Positions 12,834-22,252 of a DNA stretch of 64,000 nt are shown piece after piece. Each line of letters starts with the position of its first letter. Position 1 is the stretch's first letter. The notes under the pieces are model-generated. The model was not told the DNA's origin. It saw only the letters and a program-made list of their open reading frames with translations, and ran no database searches. The position numbers and the translations under genes are program-made. Source of the DNA: Zobellella maritima (GTDB lineage Bacteria > Pseudomonadota > Gammaproteobacteria > Enterobacterales > Aeromonadaceae); contig NZ_QCZE01000001.1 in the NCBI RefSeq assembly GCF_003075035.1, positions 2,170,759 to 2,234,758 on the forward strand, given 5' to 3'.

Positions 12834-14244
12834 TGACTTGCACTGCCTCCATCAGCTCGCCCCAGGTCACCAGGGTCGGCACAGAAAATGCCGGTGTTTG
12901 GCCGTTATAGACGGGATTGATCATGCCTTCAAAGTCGCCATTGGCACGACGTATATCGACGCGCAGCCAGCCATGCCGGCTCATATCCACCCGAAACTGA
13001 ATGTCTTGTGAACCAAGCGGGTAAACCGCGATACGCCGGCCATCGGCGATGCACTCGGCGTAGTATTCAAATGCGGTATCCCGCACCGACAGCCGGTAGT
13101 CGATCACCTGCTGACCTACATCCTGCCCGGGCAGAACCGACCCCTGGTTGATGCTGAACGCCAGGCCGCAACGGCGTTCGAGATACACATGCCCCTGACG
13201 CAGGCCGGCCAGTATGCCCTCGCCGCTCAGGCCGTGGGAAAACACAAAGGTCGAGGGATCCCCATAGATGGAGGGCTCGCTGGCGTTGGGGTTTCTTTCA
13301 TGGGGCTCCAGGTGACAGTCGCTGCCGCCCACCCCATGGATGCGGTGCCCGGCGTTCCACATGCCATTCAGTACCTGCAGCGCCTGCTCGGTAGCCTCCG
13401 GCGAGGTGGACCAGGTGGGATCACAGCAGATCTCCAGGGTGTTTATCCGCGCCAGCGGCATCTCCTGATAGTGCCAGTGCCAGGGCTTCATCATGGGGTG
13501 ATTGACACTGACACTGCCCTGGTCCTCGCCGGCCAGCGCCAGCCCCTGCTCGATCATCGCCTCGCTGGTATGGACGGCGTAGTTCATGTTCAGGGTTCGG
13601 CAAGGGCCATGCAAATTGAAATGGCCCAGGGCGGTGGTCACCTCAATCGCCGGCAGGAACAACACCTGGTCCATATCGGGCAACAAGGGCTGGCACATGT
13701 TGTGCTCGGTCAGAAACAGGAAGTCCAGCTGCTGTTGTGCCGCAATCTCGGCCACCGCCTCGAGCCGGTTATGTCCGTCAGACAGGCTGGTATGGGCATG
13801 CAGATCGCCACGGTACCAGGCGGTTTCCGTTTTTTTGACCGCGCTGTAGTCGAAGGTGATGCCATGATCGGTGCCCATGTTCTTCACTGTCCTAAGCGGC
13901 AGTGGTTCGGGCTCGCCCTCGAAGCTGACCTCAACCTGGTACTGCATCGGCTTGGGCGAGCGGTGCTCCCCTTCCAGATTATAAAGATGCAGCTGCCAGA
14001 CACCGGGCTCAAGCGGGCCGGCTATTGCCCCCATGGACGCCGCCTCGGCGGTGATCACCAGCTGCTTTTTGGGTTTCAGCCACAGGATATTGCCCCGCAG
14101 GCGTTGCCCGGCATCATACAGATAGCTGTGCAGAAAGCCCTTTCTTACCGTGGTACCTTCAATGGTGATGGCCGTGGTCCCCTCGGGGACCCCGATCTCC
14201 AGCACCTGATGTCCAAACGTCAGTTCACCTGAAAAATTCAACAT
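12823..14244 (-). CDS. PHP-domain phosphoesterase, CehA/McbA family
   Basis: A 473-residue metal-dependent hydrolase of the CehA/McbA group. The PHP metal motifs are in order: RGDLHAHTSLSDGHNR near residue 145, FLTEHN near 180, VNHP near 250, and GGSDCHLEPHE near 310. The first 130 residues form a beta-rich N-terminal domain and there is a further beta-rich tail. There is no signal peptide, so it acts in the cytoplasm. Being sandwiched between a Ugp-like binding protein and a HAD phosphatase suggests it splits an imported phosphodiester (a role UgpQ plays in the classical system), an inference from context. The ATG at 14244 has only a weak ribosome site. Confidence 0.85.
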   Translation of the reverse strand: MLNFSGELTFGHQVLEIGVPEGTTAITIEGTTVRKGFLHSYLYDAGQRLRGNILWLKPKKQLVITAEAASMGAIAGPLEPGVWQLHLYNLEGEHRSPKPMQYQVEVSFEGEPEPLPLRTVKNMGTDHGITFDYSAVKKTETAWYRGDLHAHTSLSDGHNRLEAVAEIAAQQQLDFLFLTEHNMCQPLLPDMDQVLFLPAIEVTTALGHFNLHGPCRTLNMNYAVHTSEAMIEQGLALAGEDQGSVSVNHPMMKPWHWHYQEMPLARINTLEICCDPTWSTSPEATEQALQVLNGMWNAGHRIHGVGGSDCHLEPHERNPNASEPSIYGDPSTFVFSHGLSGEGILAGLRQGHVYLERRCGLAFSINQGSVLPGQDVGQQVIDYRLSVRDTAFEYYAECIADGRRIAVYPLGSQDIQFRVDMSRHGWLRVDIRRANGDFEGMINPVYNGQTPAFSVPTLVTWGELMEAVQVNGN

Positions 14245-14331
14245 ATACGCGATTTCTCTGAGTCAGGTTGGTATTGCAGATATATCCGCACCGATACGGA
14301 CGCCTTATTTCGTCCGCACCGGTCATTGCAG

Positions 14332-15600
14332 TCAGGAGCGATTGGCGCGATCCAGGGCACGCTGGGCACGCTTCGCCGCCGCTTTCAGCGCCTTTTCGGC
14401 GGGGATATTTTCGATCTGTACCTTGTCGGCGGCGATATCCAGGGCATCCAGGATCTTGCCATTGGTGGGATCAAAGAAGTCTTTGCTGGCCATGCCCGCC
14501 TGCTTCAAGGGCACCAGCGCCTGCGGATTTTCCTGGGTGTAAGCCTGGTACTCCGCCACCTGCTCGACACTGGCGCGAACCGGGATATAACCGGTATACA
14601 TGGACCAGCGCGCCGTGTTCTCGGCATTGGTATAGAACTTCATGAATTCAAATGCCCCCTGTGCCGCCTGCTCATCGGTGCCCTTGGGCATCACAAAGAT
14701 CTGGGCGCCGGCCTGGGGGGCGGCCGGATGACTGCCCCAGCCCGGTTGCGTGGTGGCAGCCAGTCTGGTGAAGTCCAGATCCCCTTGATCCCCCGAGGAT
14801 CCGGTATAGCCCAAGGCACGACCCTTCATCACATCATCGATGGTCTTGTACCAGTATTCCCAGCCCTGGCCACCGTGGTGAATGCGCATGGTGTTGTCTT
14901 CATGTATCCACTTGCGAAAGCTTTCCCACACCTCGATCCATTCAGGCGAGTCGAGCAGCACGGTTTTGCCATCCTCACTGATCACCCTGGCGCCGTTGGA
15001 GAAGGCCGCATCGATCATGTTGTCATGACCCCACATCGGCTCCCAGCCATAGAAGGTGGTGTTGCCATCGGCATCGCGACGGGTAACCGACTCGGCTACC
15101 TTGGCCACCCCTTGCCAGGTACTCAGATCCTGCTCGGTGAAACCGGCATCGGCCAGTACCTGCTTGTTGTAGTAAAAAATCTGGGTAGTGCCGTAGGCAG
15201 GCAGGCCATAGACGGTGCCATCCGGGTAGGTTACCTGGTCACGAAAGGCGCCGAGGAAATCATTGAAATTGAACGCGTCATCCATGTAGGGACGGAAGTC
15301 ACGTACCAGATCCCGGGCCGCCATGGCCTCGGCCTGGGCCGAATTCAGCAATACAAATTCGGGTGCGGTTCTGGACGCCATCCCCGCCTGCAGCTTCTGG
15401 TAGGTCTCGGCGTAATTGCCCTGCAGGGCCGGCTTGATAACATACTCATCCTGGCTGCCGTTAAACTCCTCAATCAATTTGGTCATCATTTCCTGCGGTT
15501 TCACACCACCGGAATACCAGAAATTGATTTCGGTTTTGGCAAACACATTGCCCGATACACACAGGGCAGAGCACATTACCGCGAGTGACTTCAGCTTCAT
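14332..15600 (-). CDS. UgpB-like ABC transporter substrate-binding protein
   Basis: A 422-residue periplasmic solute-binding protein of the extracellular family 1 (CUT1). Residues 1-21 form a Sec signal ending GNVFA, cleaved before KTEINFWYSGG. The segment KPALQGNYAETYQKLQAG resembles the corresponding part of E. coli UgpB, hinting at a phosphorylated glycerol compound, although sugars are possible. The start at 15600 is chosen because AAGGAG lies eight bases upstream; another ATG at 15606 overlaps the permease stop codon but is too close to that ribosome site. It follows the second permease directly. Confidence 0.88.
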   Translation of the reverse strand: MKLKSLAVMCSALCVSGNVFAKTEINFWYSGGVKPQEMMTKLIEEFNGSQDEYVIKPALQGNYAETYQKLQAGMASRTAPEFVLLNSAQAEAMAARDLVRDFRPYMDDAFNFNDFLGAFRDQVTYPDGTVYGLPAYGTTQIFYYNKQVLADAGFTEQDLSTWQGVAKVAESVTRRDADGNTTFYGWEPMWGHDNMIDAAFSNGARVISEDGKTVLLDSPEWIEVWESFRKWIHEDNTMRIHHGGQGWEYWYKTIDDVMKGRALGYTGSSGDQGDLDFTRLAATTQPGWGSHPAAPQAGAQIFVMPKGTDEQAAQGAFEFMKFYTNAENTARWSMYTGYIPVRASVEQVAEYQAYTQENPQALVPLKQAGMASKDFFDPTNGKILDALDIAADKVQIENIPAEKALKAAAKRAQRALDRANRS

Positions 15601-15605
15601 TTCCA

Positions 15606-16550
15606 TTACTCCTTGACACCGTTGTCGGCGATACCAGACAAGATATGTTTTTGACAAACAATAAAGATGATCAGCAGGGGCACCACCGCTATGGTGCTGG
15701 CGGCCATCACCTGAGACCAGTTCAGGCCGTAATTCCCTTCTGCGATAAAGAACTGCCGAATTCCCGTGGCAATCAGGTTCAACTCCTGACTGGTGATAAC
15801 CAGGCTCGGCCACATGTAGCTGTTGTAGTTGGTAATAAAGGTGATCAGAAACAGGGTGGCCAGGGCCGCCCGGCACTGGGGCAGAACAATGGCATAGAGG
15901 ATTTTCAGCTCACCGGCGCCGTCAATACGCGCCGCCTCGATCAGGGAGGGGTGTATTTTCAAAAACACCTGGCGCAGATAAAACACCCCGAACACACTGG
16001 CGGCATTGGACACAATCAGTCCCGCATGGCTATCAAGCAGCCCCATCCGGGCCAGGGTGATATAAGACGGGATATAGGTCACAGCACCGGGCAGCATGTA
16101 ACAGCCCATGACCACCACATACAACAGGGTGCGGGAACGGAACTTCAGCTGGGTAATGGCATAGGCAAACATGGCGGAATTGACGATCACCAGCAGTGTC
16201 GTCATCAGGGCCACGAAAAAGCTGTTGAAAATATACTGGCCAAAGGGCGCGCTCTGGAAGGTTTCTACAAAGTTGTACCAACGAAAGCTGTCCGGAATGA
16301 GATTCAGGGGATGACTGAAAATCTCATCGTTGGTTTTCATCGAGCCCGACAACATCCAGATAAACGGAAACACCATGATGATGCCGGCCAGTATCAGAAA
16401 GCCGTGCCTGGCCAGCGCCGCCAGGGCCGGTTTGGTGACCGGGAAACGCCCACTCGCCGCCCTGGTCGCTGTACTTGTAGCTGTGCTGTGTACTGTCATT
16501 CCATTACCTGCTGCCTGCATCAGTGGCTCTGCTGCCGAATGGCTGTTCAT
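15606..16550 (-). CDS. ABC transporter permease (UgpE/MalG-like)
   Basis: A 314-residue inner-membrane protein with about six membrane segments preceded by an unusually long polar N-terminus of some 45 residues rich in Thr and Ala. The cytoplasmic EAA loop that docks on the ATPase is visible as EAARIDGAGELKILYAIVLP. It pairs with the upstream permease to form the channel. The ATG at 16550 follows GAGGA. Its stop TAA touches the binding-protein start region. Confidence 0.9.
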   Translation of the reverse strand: MNSHSAAEPLMQAAGNGMTVHSTATSTATRAASGRFPVTKPALAALARHGFLILAGIIMVFPFIWMLSGSMKTNDEIFSHPLNLIPDSFRWYNFVETFQSAPFGQYIFNSFFVALMTTLLVIVNSAMFAYAITQLKFRSRTLLYVVVMGCYMLPGAVTYIPSYITLARMGLLDSHAGLIVSNAASVFGVFYLRQVFLKIHPSLIEAARIDGAGELKILYAIVLPQCRAALATLFLITFITNYNSYMWPSLVITSQELNLIATGIRQFFIAEGNYGLNWSQVMAASTIAVVPLLIIFIVCQKHILSGIADNGVKE

Positions 16551-16603
16551 ATCTATATTCCTCGGTCAATGGTCTTTACTGCTGATATCCGCTGTCGACC
16601 TCA

Positions 16604-17488
16604 TCAGTAATACACCCAGCGTTTTCCCATCAGGGTATTGATCAGGGTCAGCACCCCGGTGATCAGCAGGATAATGACCGAGCAGGCGGCGGCCGGCCCC
16701 ATCTCATATTGCTCAAAGGCCTGCTGATAGAAGAGATACAAGAGGGTCCGGGTGCTGCCACTGGGGCCGCCCTGGGTCATGATCTGAAACTGATCAAACG
16801 CCTGCACCGCTGTGATCATGTTGACGATCACCAGGAAGAAGCTGGTCGGCGAAATCAGCGGCAGGGTCAGCCTGGTAAAGCGGGTCCAGGGGCTGCAGCC
16901 ATCGATCAACGAGGCTTCATAGAGGGAAGTCGGTATCTTGTTGAGGGCGCTGATATAAAACAGCATGGTCCAGCCCACCGCCTGCCACACGGTCACCACC
17001 ATCACCGCAAACATGGCCCCGGCGCCGGTTTCCAGCCAGGGCACAGAGGCAAAACCCAGCTCATTCAACAACAGGTTGGCCAGTCCGGCCTTGGATTCAA
17101 ATACCCAGGTCCAGACAATGGACACGGCGACCGTCGGGGTGATCCAGGGCGAAAAAATGATGGCCCTATAACCCTGGCTACCCCGGAAGTTCTTGTGCAG
17201 CAGCAGGGCAAAGGCCAGGCCCAGCACTACGGTCGGTATCACCACGCCCAGCGCAAACACAAAGGTATTTTTCAGGGCCTGCAAAAAATCCTCATCGGTC
17301 AGCATGTACTCATAGTTTTCCATGCCGACAAAGTGATAATCGGGAGAGATATAGTCCCAGTCGGTAAAGCTGATGTAGACACTGGTGCCGAAGGGCAGTA
17401 ACCAGAAGGCCAGCAGTGGCAGCAACAACGGCAAGACAAACAGCAATACCTGTAATTTTTCCAGTATTTTCGGGATATGTGTCTTCAT
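16604..17488 (-). CDS. ABC transporter permease (UgpA/MalF-like)
   Basis: A 294-residue inner-membrane protein with about six membrane segments; the EAA loop reads EASLIDGCSPWTRFTRLTLP. It is the first gene of a six-gene operon: permease, permease, binding protein, PHP phosphoesterase, HAD phosphatase, ATPase. I place the start at the ATG 17488; a GTG at 17500 is in frame but overlaps the GGAG ribosome site. Confidence 0.9.
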   Translation of the reverse strand: MKTHIPKILEKLQVLLFVLPLLLPLLAFWLLPFGTSVYISFTDWDYISPDYHFVGMENYEYMLTDEDFLQALKNTFVFALGVVIPTVVLGLAFALLLHKNFRGSQGYRAIIFSPWITPTVAVSIVWTWVFESKAGLANLLLNELGFASVPWLETGAGAMFAVMVVTVWQAVGWTMLFYISALNKIPTSLYEASLIDGCSPWTRFTRLTLPLISPTSFFLVIVNMITAVQAFDQFQIMTQGGPSGSTRTLLYLFYQQAFEQYEMGPAAACSVIILLITGVLTLINTLMGKRWVYY

Positions 17489-17931
17489 CTGAGGTGCCAC
17501 TCCGTTTATCAGTCAGCGTGAGAATAAGATCGCTTCGTGACACCCGTATTAAGCAAACCAACACAATTACCCCACGCAGTCATAAGCCACGCTTATGATG
17601 GGCGCATTTAAAAGAGGGTCCTGATAGTGTTGCATCAACCCGGAGCCAAACGCAGAGATGCCGAATGCCCGGGGCCGATACTCAACAACAGAATCGATAG
17701 CGGGGCCTTCAGCAAGCAGGATAAGACAGGGTCGGTATGTCATCGGCTACCCACATTCGGGGGAAGCGCGTTTTACTTTGCAGGAGAAGGCGATCACCGC
17801 AGCGATGGCGGTATTGAGGAAAATTGGCAGGCGCCTGCGCCGGCAGCTAGTTCATTACTGTGCATTTATGACACCAGACAAGGCCCCGGGTCTGCATGTG
17901 GCCATGGTCGCTGTCGCGCCCTCAGCAACCG
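17489..17931. other. Intergenic region between LysR gene and ABC operon
   Basis: About 440 bases with no convincing gene; reading frames of about 117 codons on the plus strand here have no recognisable features. It should carry the ABC operon promoter. A perfect palindrome CATAAGC-CAC-GCTTATG at 17581-17597 lies about 95 bases before the first permease and could be an operator for the neighbouring LysR protein. Confidence 0.55.
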
Positions 17932-18846
17932 TTATTCAACACGCGGTTTGTCAGCCGGTTCAGAGCCTGGTCCCGGGTAGCTGTACTGCTGGTGCATCCA
18001 GTCACAAAAATAACTGACCTTGGCCGGACGATGTTGGCGGGTAATCATAAAGTGACTGGATTCGGAGGGCATGCTCCCTTCCAGGGCGGTCACCACCTTG
18101 CCTTCAGACAGCCACTCCTCAGCCACCAGAGAGCGAACCAGCATAATCCCAATGCCCTGTCTGACGGCCTCCAGCCCGTGCAGCGAATTGCTGATTTCGA
18201 GCAGCACATCGGGCAATACCGGCGAATAGCGATTGTGGCTCAGCCACTGCAGCCAGCTTTCCTGGTAACCCTTCACCTGGATAGCCGGTAACCCGGAAAT
18301 ATCCCCCCGGGCCAGCACTTTGCGGTATCGCTGTTTGAATGCCGGGCTACATACCATCAGCCAATGCTCCTGAAACAGACGCTCGGTACGGATGTGTTCG
18401 GTTTCGGTGACTCCGTTGGTTATTTCTATATCCGCGTCACTACAGGGATCCCGGGAGGGCCAGTCAACCAGTGTCAGATCAAGGCGAATAAAGGGAAAGC
18501 GGGTATAAAAATCCCTCAGCCTGGGGAGCAACCAGCTATGTCCGATGGAATGATTGACCTTGACCCGCAGCACATCGGACTGCTGCCCCCCAAACAGGAT
18601 CTGGGTCTGCAGTTTCAGATGCTGCAACGAACCGGATACCACCGGCAAGTATTGTTGGGCCACCTGGGTCAGGGTCACACCGCGCTGGCTGCGTTCAAGC
18701 AGGGTGCATCCCAAAAATTGCTCCAGTCCCTTGAGCTGCTGGCTGACCGCCGCCTGGGACACCTGCATCTCCCGAGCCGCAGCGCCAATGGAGTGCAACC
18801 GGGCCACCGCCTCAAAGGCCACCAGGGCGCGTAATGGTGGAAGCAT
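17932..18846 (-). CDS. LysR-family transcriptional regulator (GcvA-like)
   Basis: A 304-residue LysR protein: winged helix-turn-helix at residues 1-60 (LPPLRALVAFEAVARLHSIG then VSQAAVSQQLKGLE), followed by a periplasmic-binding-protein-like effector domain. The start at 18846 has GGCGGAG just upstream; the ORF extends further but only with a TTG codon. It is transcribed in the same direction as the downstream ABC operon and is the natural candidate to regulate it. Effector unknown. Confidence 0.88.
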   Translation of the reverse strand: MLPPLRALVAFEAVARLHSIGAAAREMQVSQAAVSQQLKGLEQFLGCTLLERSQRGVTLTQVAQQYLPVVSGSLQHLKLQTQILFGGQQSDVLRVKVNHSIGHSWLLPRLRDFYTRFPFIRLDLTLVDWPSRDPCSDADIEITNGVTETEHIRTERLFQEHWLMVCSPAFKQRYRKVLARGDISGLPAIQVKGYQESWLQWLSHNRYSPVLPDVLLEISNSLHGLEAVRQGIGIMLVRSLVAEEWLSEGKVVTALEGSMPSESSHFMITRQHRPAKVSYFCDWMHQQYSYPGPGSEPADKPRVE

Positions 18847-18967
18847 GACTCCGCCTTTTGCTGACAAGAACAACCAGGATGGCCCGCCAATATGGCGTTA
18901 ACATGACACTATCAAGAAGGAAATATGGCAGGTATATGGTAACTGTGGCTGGTATCACGGCGATAAA

Positions 18968-18990
18968 AAGGGCCTGCAACGCAGGCCCTT
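18968..18990 (-). terminator. Rho-independent terminator after the DUF2750 gene
   Basis: Perfect 10-base stem AAGGGCCTGC / GCAGGCCCTT with a three-base loop, followed on the minus strand by a run of T residues. Confidence 0.85.
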
Positions 18991-19015
18991 GAGGGATTGA
19001 TTTATGCCGGCGGGA

Positions 19016-19357
19016 TCAGGCCAGGTCCTTCACCAGGTTGAGCACATCCACTTCTATGCCATCCAGCTCTTCATCCCAGTTAGGGCCGATACGCACGCCG
19101 TCTTCGGACAGGTCTTCAACCCAGATTTCGAGAAACTCCCCCAGGGCAATCTCGAAGGGCTCGTAGTCGACCCATTCATCCACGCACTGGACCTTGGCCT
19201 CCGCCTCGGTCGACCACAGCGGCATCACCTCGGTGTCTTCAAATTCGTTGGAATCGCAAACAACCCATTCATCGCCGAAGCGCAGCCCCCACATTATCCG
19301 GCTGGCTTTTACCTCATTGATAAAACGTTGGTAGTTTTCCTGGTGGCTGTTGCTCAT
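19016..19357 (-). CDS. DUF2750 domain protein
   Basis: A 113-residue, strongly acidic, cytoplasmic protein of the DUF2750 family. No function is known for the family. Visible features are the aromatic MWGLRFGDEWVVCDSN strand early on and an acidic VDEWVDYEPFEIALGEFLE helix later. The start at 19357 is chosen because AAGGTG lies upstream; the upstream extension of the frame is not protein-like. It is divergent from pncA. Confidence 0.8.
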   Translation of the reverse strand: MSNSHQENYQRFINEVKASRIMWGLRFGDEWVVCDSNEFEDTEVMPLWSTEAEAKVQCVDEWVDYEPFEIALGEFLEIWVEDLSEDGVRIGPNWDEELDGIEVDVLNLVKDLA

Positions 19358-19496
19358 TGTATTCACCTTTGGCTGATAACAGGGAAATCCCCCGAATGGG
19401 GCGATACTGACCCAAATCCCTCCTAGACTCAATGAAAACAGCATAATACAAACCCGCACAAGCGCCATGACAATACCACATCCGAGGAGGTGCTTT

Positions 19497-20144
19497 ATGA
19501 AATTACCCGCCAAGCATCAGGTTGCCAGCCTGGACGTCGATGCCCAGTACACCTTTACCCCGCTGTGCCCGGATGAGCTGCCGGTCCCCGGCGGTGACGA
19601 GATCGCCGATGAACTCAACCGCCAGTCCAGCTTCGCCGCCTGGCGAGTGGGCTCAAAGGACGCCCACTCTCCCCAGGCCAAGTGGATCAGCACCGACAAG
19701 CATCCCCCTTATAGCCCCATTGAGGGCAAGAACATGGATATCCGCTGGCCGCCCCACGCGGTGCCCGGCACCAAGGGCTTCGAGCTGCTGGCCGGCCTGC
19801 CCCATCCCTCCGACTATGACTTCTTCGTGTGGAAGGGGGTCGAACCGGACATGCATCCCTACGGCGCCTGTTACCAGGATCTGCAGCAGCGGATGAGCAC
19901 GGGGTTGATTGAGTTCCTCGAAAGCAAACGAGTATCCACCGTGCTGGTGGGCGGCCTGGCCACGGATTATTGCGTCAGGCATACGGTGGAACAGCTGCTG
20001 GATGCCGGTTTCAGCGTGGTGGTCAACCGGGCGGCGATCCGTGGCGTGAATGATGAGTCCAGTCGTCATGCGATCGCCGAGATGATTCAGCACGGTGCCA
20101 TTTTCGTGCACGACAGCGCCGTCCTGGAGCAAACCGATGGCTGA
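19497..20144 (+). CDS. pncA: Nicotinamidase (isochorismatase family)
   Basis: A 215-residue hydrolase converting nicotinamide to nicotinate and ammonia for NAD salvage. The catalytic Asp is in LDVDAQYTF near residue 10, the lysine in the FFVWKG region near 110, and the nucleophilic cysteine in GGLATDYCVRHTV near 155. The ATG at 19497 sits behind GAGGAGG. Its last eight bases overlap the start of pncB, the next enzyme in the pathway, which supports the specific assignment over a general isochorismatase. Confidence 0.92.
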   Translation: MKLPAKHQVASLDVDAQYTFTPLCPDELPVPGGDEIADELNRQSSFAAWRVGSKDAHSPQAKWISTDKHPPYSPIEGKNMDIRWPPHAVPGTKGFELLAGLPHPSDYDFFVWKGVEPDMHPYGACYQDLQQRMSTGLIEFLESKRVSTVLVGGLATDYCVRHTVEQLLDAGFSVVVNRAAIRGVNDESSRHAIAEMIQHGAIFVHDSAVLEQTDG

Positions 20145-21309
20145 CCCCATCATCCAGTCGTTGCTGGATACCGATCTCTACAAGTTCACCATGATGCAAA
20201 CCGTCTTGCACCAACACCCGGCCGCCCAGGTGGAATACCGGTTCAAGTGCCGCACCCCGGGCATCGATTTCAGCAATTGTCTCGAGGACATTCGCCGGGA
20301 AATCACCGCCCTGTGCCGGCTGCGGCTGACCGAAGACGAGCTCGCCTACCTGGCCGGGCTGGACTACATCAAGTCGGACTTTATCCATTTCCTGCGGCTG
20401 TTCCAGCTGGATCAGCGCTTTGTACACCTGGATTACCAACAGGGTGAGCTGCAGCTGCATATCAGGGGCCCCTGGCTGCACACCATACTGTTTGAAGTCC
20501 CGCTGCTGGCCATCATCAATGAGGTGTACTTTCGTCATCACAGCCCAACACCGGATTGGCAGGAGGGACGCCGCCGGCTACAGGCTAAAATCGCCCTGGT
20601 GGCCAACAGCCCCGAAAACCGGGACTTTCGCTTCACCGACTTCGGTACCCGGCGCCGTTTCGCCCGGGTCTGGCAAAAGGAAGTGGCAGAGCAACTGGCC
20701 GGCCAGCTGCCACTGCAGTTTACCGGCACCAGTAACCTGGATCTGGCCCGGCGCCTGGGGTTGCACCCCATCGGCACCATGGCCCATGAATTTTTACAGG
20801 CCTTTCAAGCCCTCGGACCCCGCCTGGTGGACAGCCAGAAGGCGGCACTGGAAGCCTGGGTGCATGAATACCGGGGCCGCCTGGGCATCGCCCTGACCGA
20901 TGTGGTGGGCATGGACGCCTTTCTCGCCGATTTTGATCTCTACTTCGCCAAGCTGTTCGATGGTCTGCGACAAGACTCGGGTGATCCCATTATCTGGACC
21001 CAGAAAGCCCTGGCACACTATCGCAAGCTGAGGATAAACCCCCATACCAAGACCCTGGTATACAGCGACGGCCTGACCATAAGCAAAGCCCTGGAAATTT
21101 ACCGGCGCTTCCGCCAGGACTGCACCATGGCCTTCGGCATAGGCACCCACCTGACCAATGATTTGGGCCCAACCCCCATTAACATAGTGATCAAGATGAC
21201 CGCCTGTAACGGTCAGGTGGTAGCCAAATTGTCCGACAGCCCGGGCAAAACCCTGTGTCGGGACCAGGCATATCTCGCCTATCTGGCCCGGGTTTTCAAG
21301 GTATCCTGA
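20137..21309 (+). CDS. pncB: Nicotinate phosphoribosyltransferase
   Basis: A 390-residue enzyme joining nicotinate to PRPP with ATP to give nicotinate mononucleotide. N-terminal IQSLLDTDLYKFTMMQ and the later FGTRRRFAR (with the autophosphorylated-histidine region GTMAHEFLQAF) are characteristic, as is GLRQDSGDPIIW. The ATG at 20137 overlaps the pncA stop by eight bases and has CTGGAG upstream, so the pair forms a two-gene salvage operon. Confidence 0.95.
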   Translation: MADPIIQSLLDTDLYKFTMMQTVLHQHPAAQVEYRFKCRTPGIDFSNCLEDIRREITALCRLRLTEDELAYLAGLDYIKSDFIHFLRLFQLDQRFVHLDYQQGELQLHIRGPWLHTILFEVPLLAIINEVYFRHHSPTPDWQEGRRRLQAKIALVANSPENRDFRFTDFGTRRRFARVWQKEVAEQLAGQLPLQFTGTSNLDLARRLGLHPIGTMAHEFLQAFQALGPRLVDSQKAALEAWVHEYRGRLGIALTDVVGMDAFLADFDLYFAKLFDGLRQDSGDPIIWTQKALAHYRKLRINPHTKTLVYSDGLTISKALEIYRRFRQDCTMAFGIGTHLTNDLGPTPINIVIKMTACNGQVVAKLSDSPGKTLCRDQAYLAYLARVFKVS

Positions 21310-21337
21310 CAGACAGCCGACGCCGGCTCCGGGAGGG

Positions 21338-21355
21338 TGTAAACTTTTTGTTACT
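21338..21355 (+). promoter_or_regulatory. Candidate TyrR box upstream of phhA
   Basis: TGTAAA, six bases, GTTACT: ten of twelve positions match the TyrR consensus TGTAAA-N6-TTTACA. It lies 89 bases before the phhA start. Regulation of phhAB by an aromatic-amino-acid regulator (TyrR/PhhR) is known in related organisms; the match itself is modest. Confidence 0.45.
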
Positions 21356-21443
21356 GGAAGATGAAACCAAAGGCTGGCCGCCAGCTTCTAAATTTTAGGC
21401 GGGCTCTCTAGAGTAGGGCCAGTCTTAAGCGAAGGGAGGCAAA

Positions 21444-22241
21444 ATGAAGGCTACCCAGTATGTTGCACATAAACCCGGGCCCGATGGCCTGATCCATTAC
21501 AGCACCGAGGAAAATGCCATCTGGCAGACCCTGGTCGAACGCCAGCGCGACCACCTTCAGGGTCGCGCCTGCCGGGAGTATATCGACGGCATGGCCCGGC
21601 TGAATCTGCCGAACACACACATTCCCCAACTGGAAGAAATTAACCAGGTACTGGTGCCGGCCACCGGTTGGCAGGTCTCTCGGGTGCCGGCCTTGATCTC
21701 TTTCGATCACTTCTTCGAGTTGCTGGCCAGCCAGCGTTTTCCGGTGGCCACCTTTATACGTACCCGTGAAGAGCTCGACTACCTACAGGAGCCGGACATC
21801 TTCCATGAAATCTTCGGCCATTGCCCCCTGCTTACTAACCCGGCCTTTGCCCGCTTTACCCATACCTATGGTCAGCTGGGCCTGAACGCCAGTCCCCAGG
21901 ACCGGGTGTTCCTGGCACGCCTGTACTGGTTTACCGTGGAATTCGGCCTGCTCAACACCCCGGACGGCCGTCGTATCTACGGCGGTGGCATCCTCTCTTC
22001 GCCGGGTGAAACCCTGTATGCCTTCGAGTCGTCCAAGCCCGAGTTCCGCCGCTTCGAGTTGCTCGATGTACTGCGTACCCCCTATCGCATCGATATCATG
22101 CAACCTATCTATTATGTACTGGACTCCATCGACGAGCTGTTTCAGATCGCCGAGATGGATATCATGGGCAAAATCCAGGAAGCCAAGACCCTGGGACTGT
22201 TCGCCCCCACCTTTCCCCCCAAAGAAAAACAAGCCAGCTAA
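21444..22241 (+). CDS. phhA: Phenylalanine 4-monooxygenase
   Basis: A 265-residue pterin-dependent hydroxylase making tyrosine from phenylalanine. The iron ligands are His121 and His126 in [14 protein letters not shown] and Glu166 in [10 protein letters not shown], at the spacing of bacterial PhhA. Length is normal for a single catalytic domain without the ACT regulatory domain. The ATG at 21444 follows GGGAGG. Eleven bases separate it from phhB, which recycles the pterin cofactor. The tyrosine formed would feed the 4-hydroxyphenylpyruvate dioxygenases encoded at the far end of the window. Confidence 0.96.
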   Translation: MKATQYVAHKPGPDGLIHYSTEENAIWQTLVERQRDHLQGRACREYIDGMARLNLPNTHIPQLEEINQVLVPATGWQVSRVPALISFDHFFELLASQRFPVATFIRTREELDYLQEPDIFHEIFGHCPLLTNPAFARFTHTYGQLGLNASPQDRVFLARLYWFTVEFGLLNTPDGRRIYGGGILSSPGETLYAFESSKPEFRRFELLDVLRTPYRIDIMQPIYYVLDSIDELFQIAEMDIMGKIQEAKTLGLFAPTFPPKEKQAS

Positions 22242-22252
22242 GGAGCCATTTA

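Noticed and set aside
17627-18017. Plus-strand frames of about 117 codons before the LysR gene
   Set aside because: No domain, no ribosome site, and they run into the end of the LysR gene; treated as non-coding.
21356-21443. Possible sigma-54 promoter before phhA
   Set aside because: TGGC is present but the -12 GC element is missing at the required spacing.
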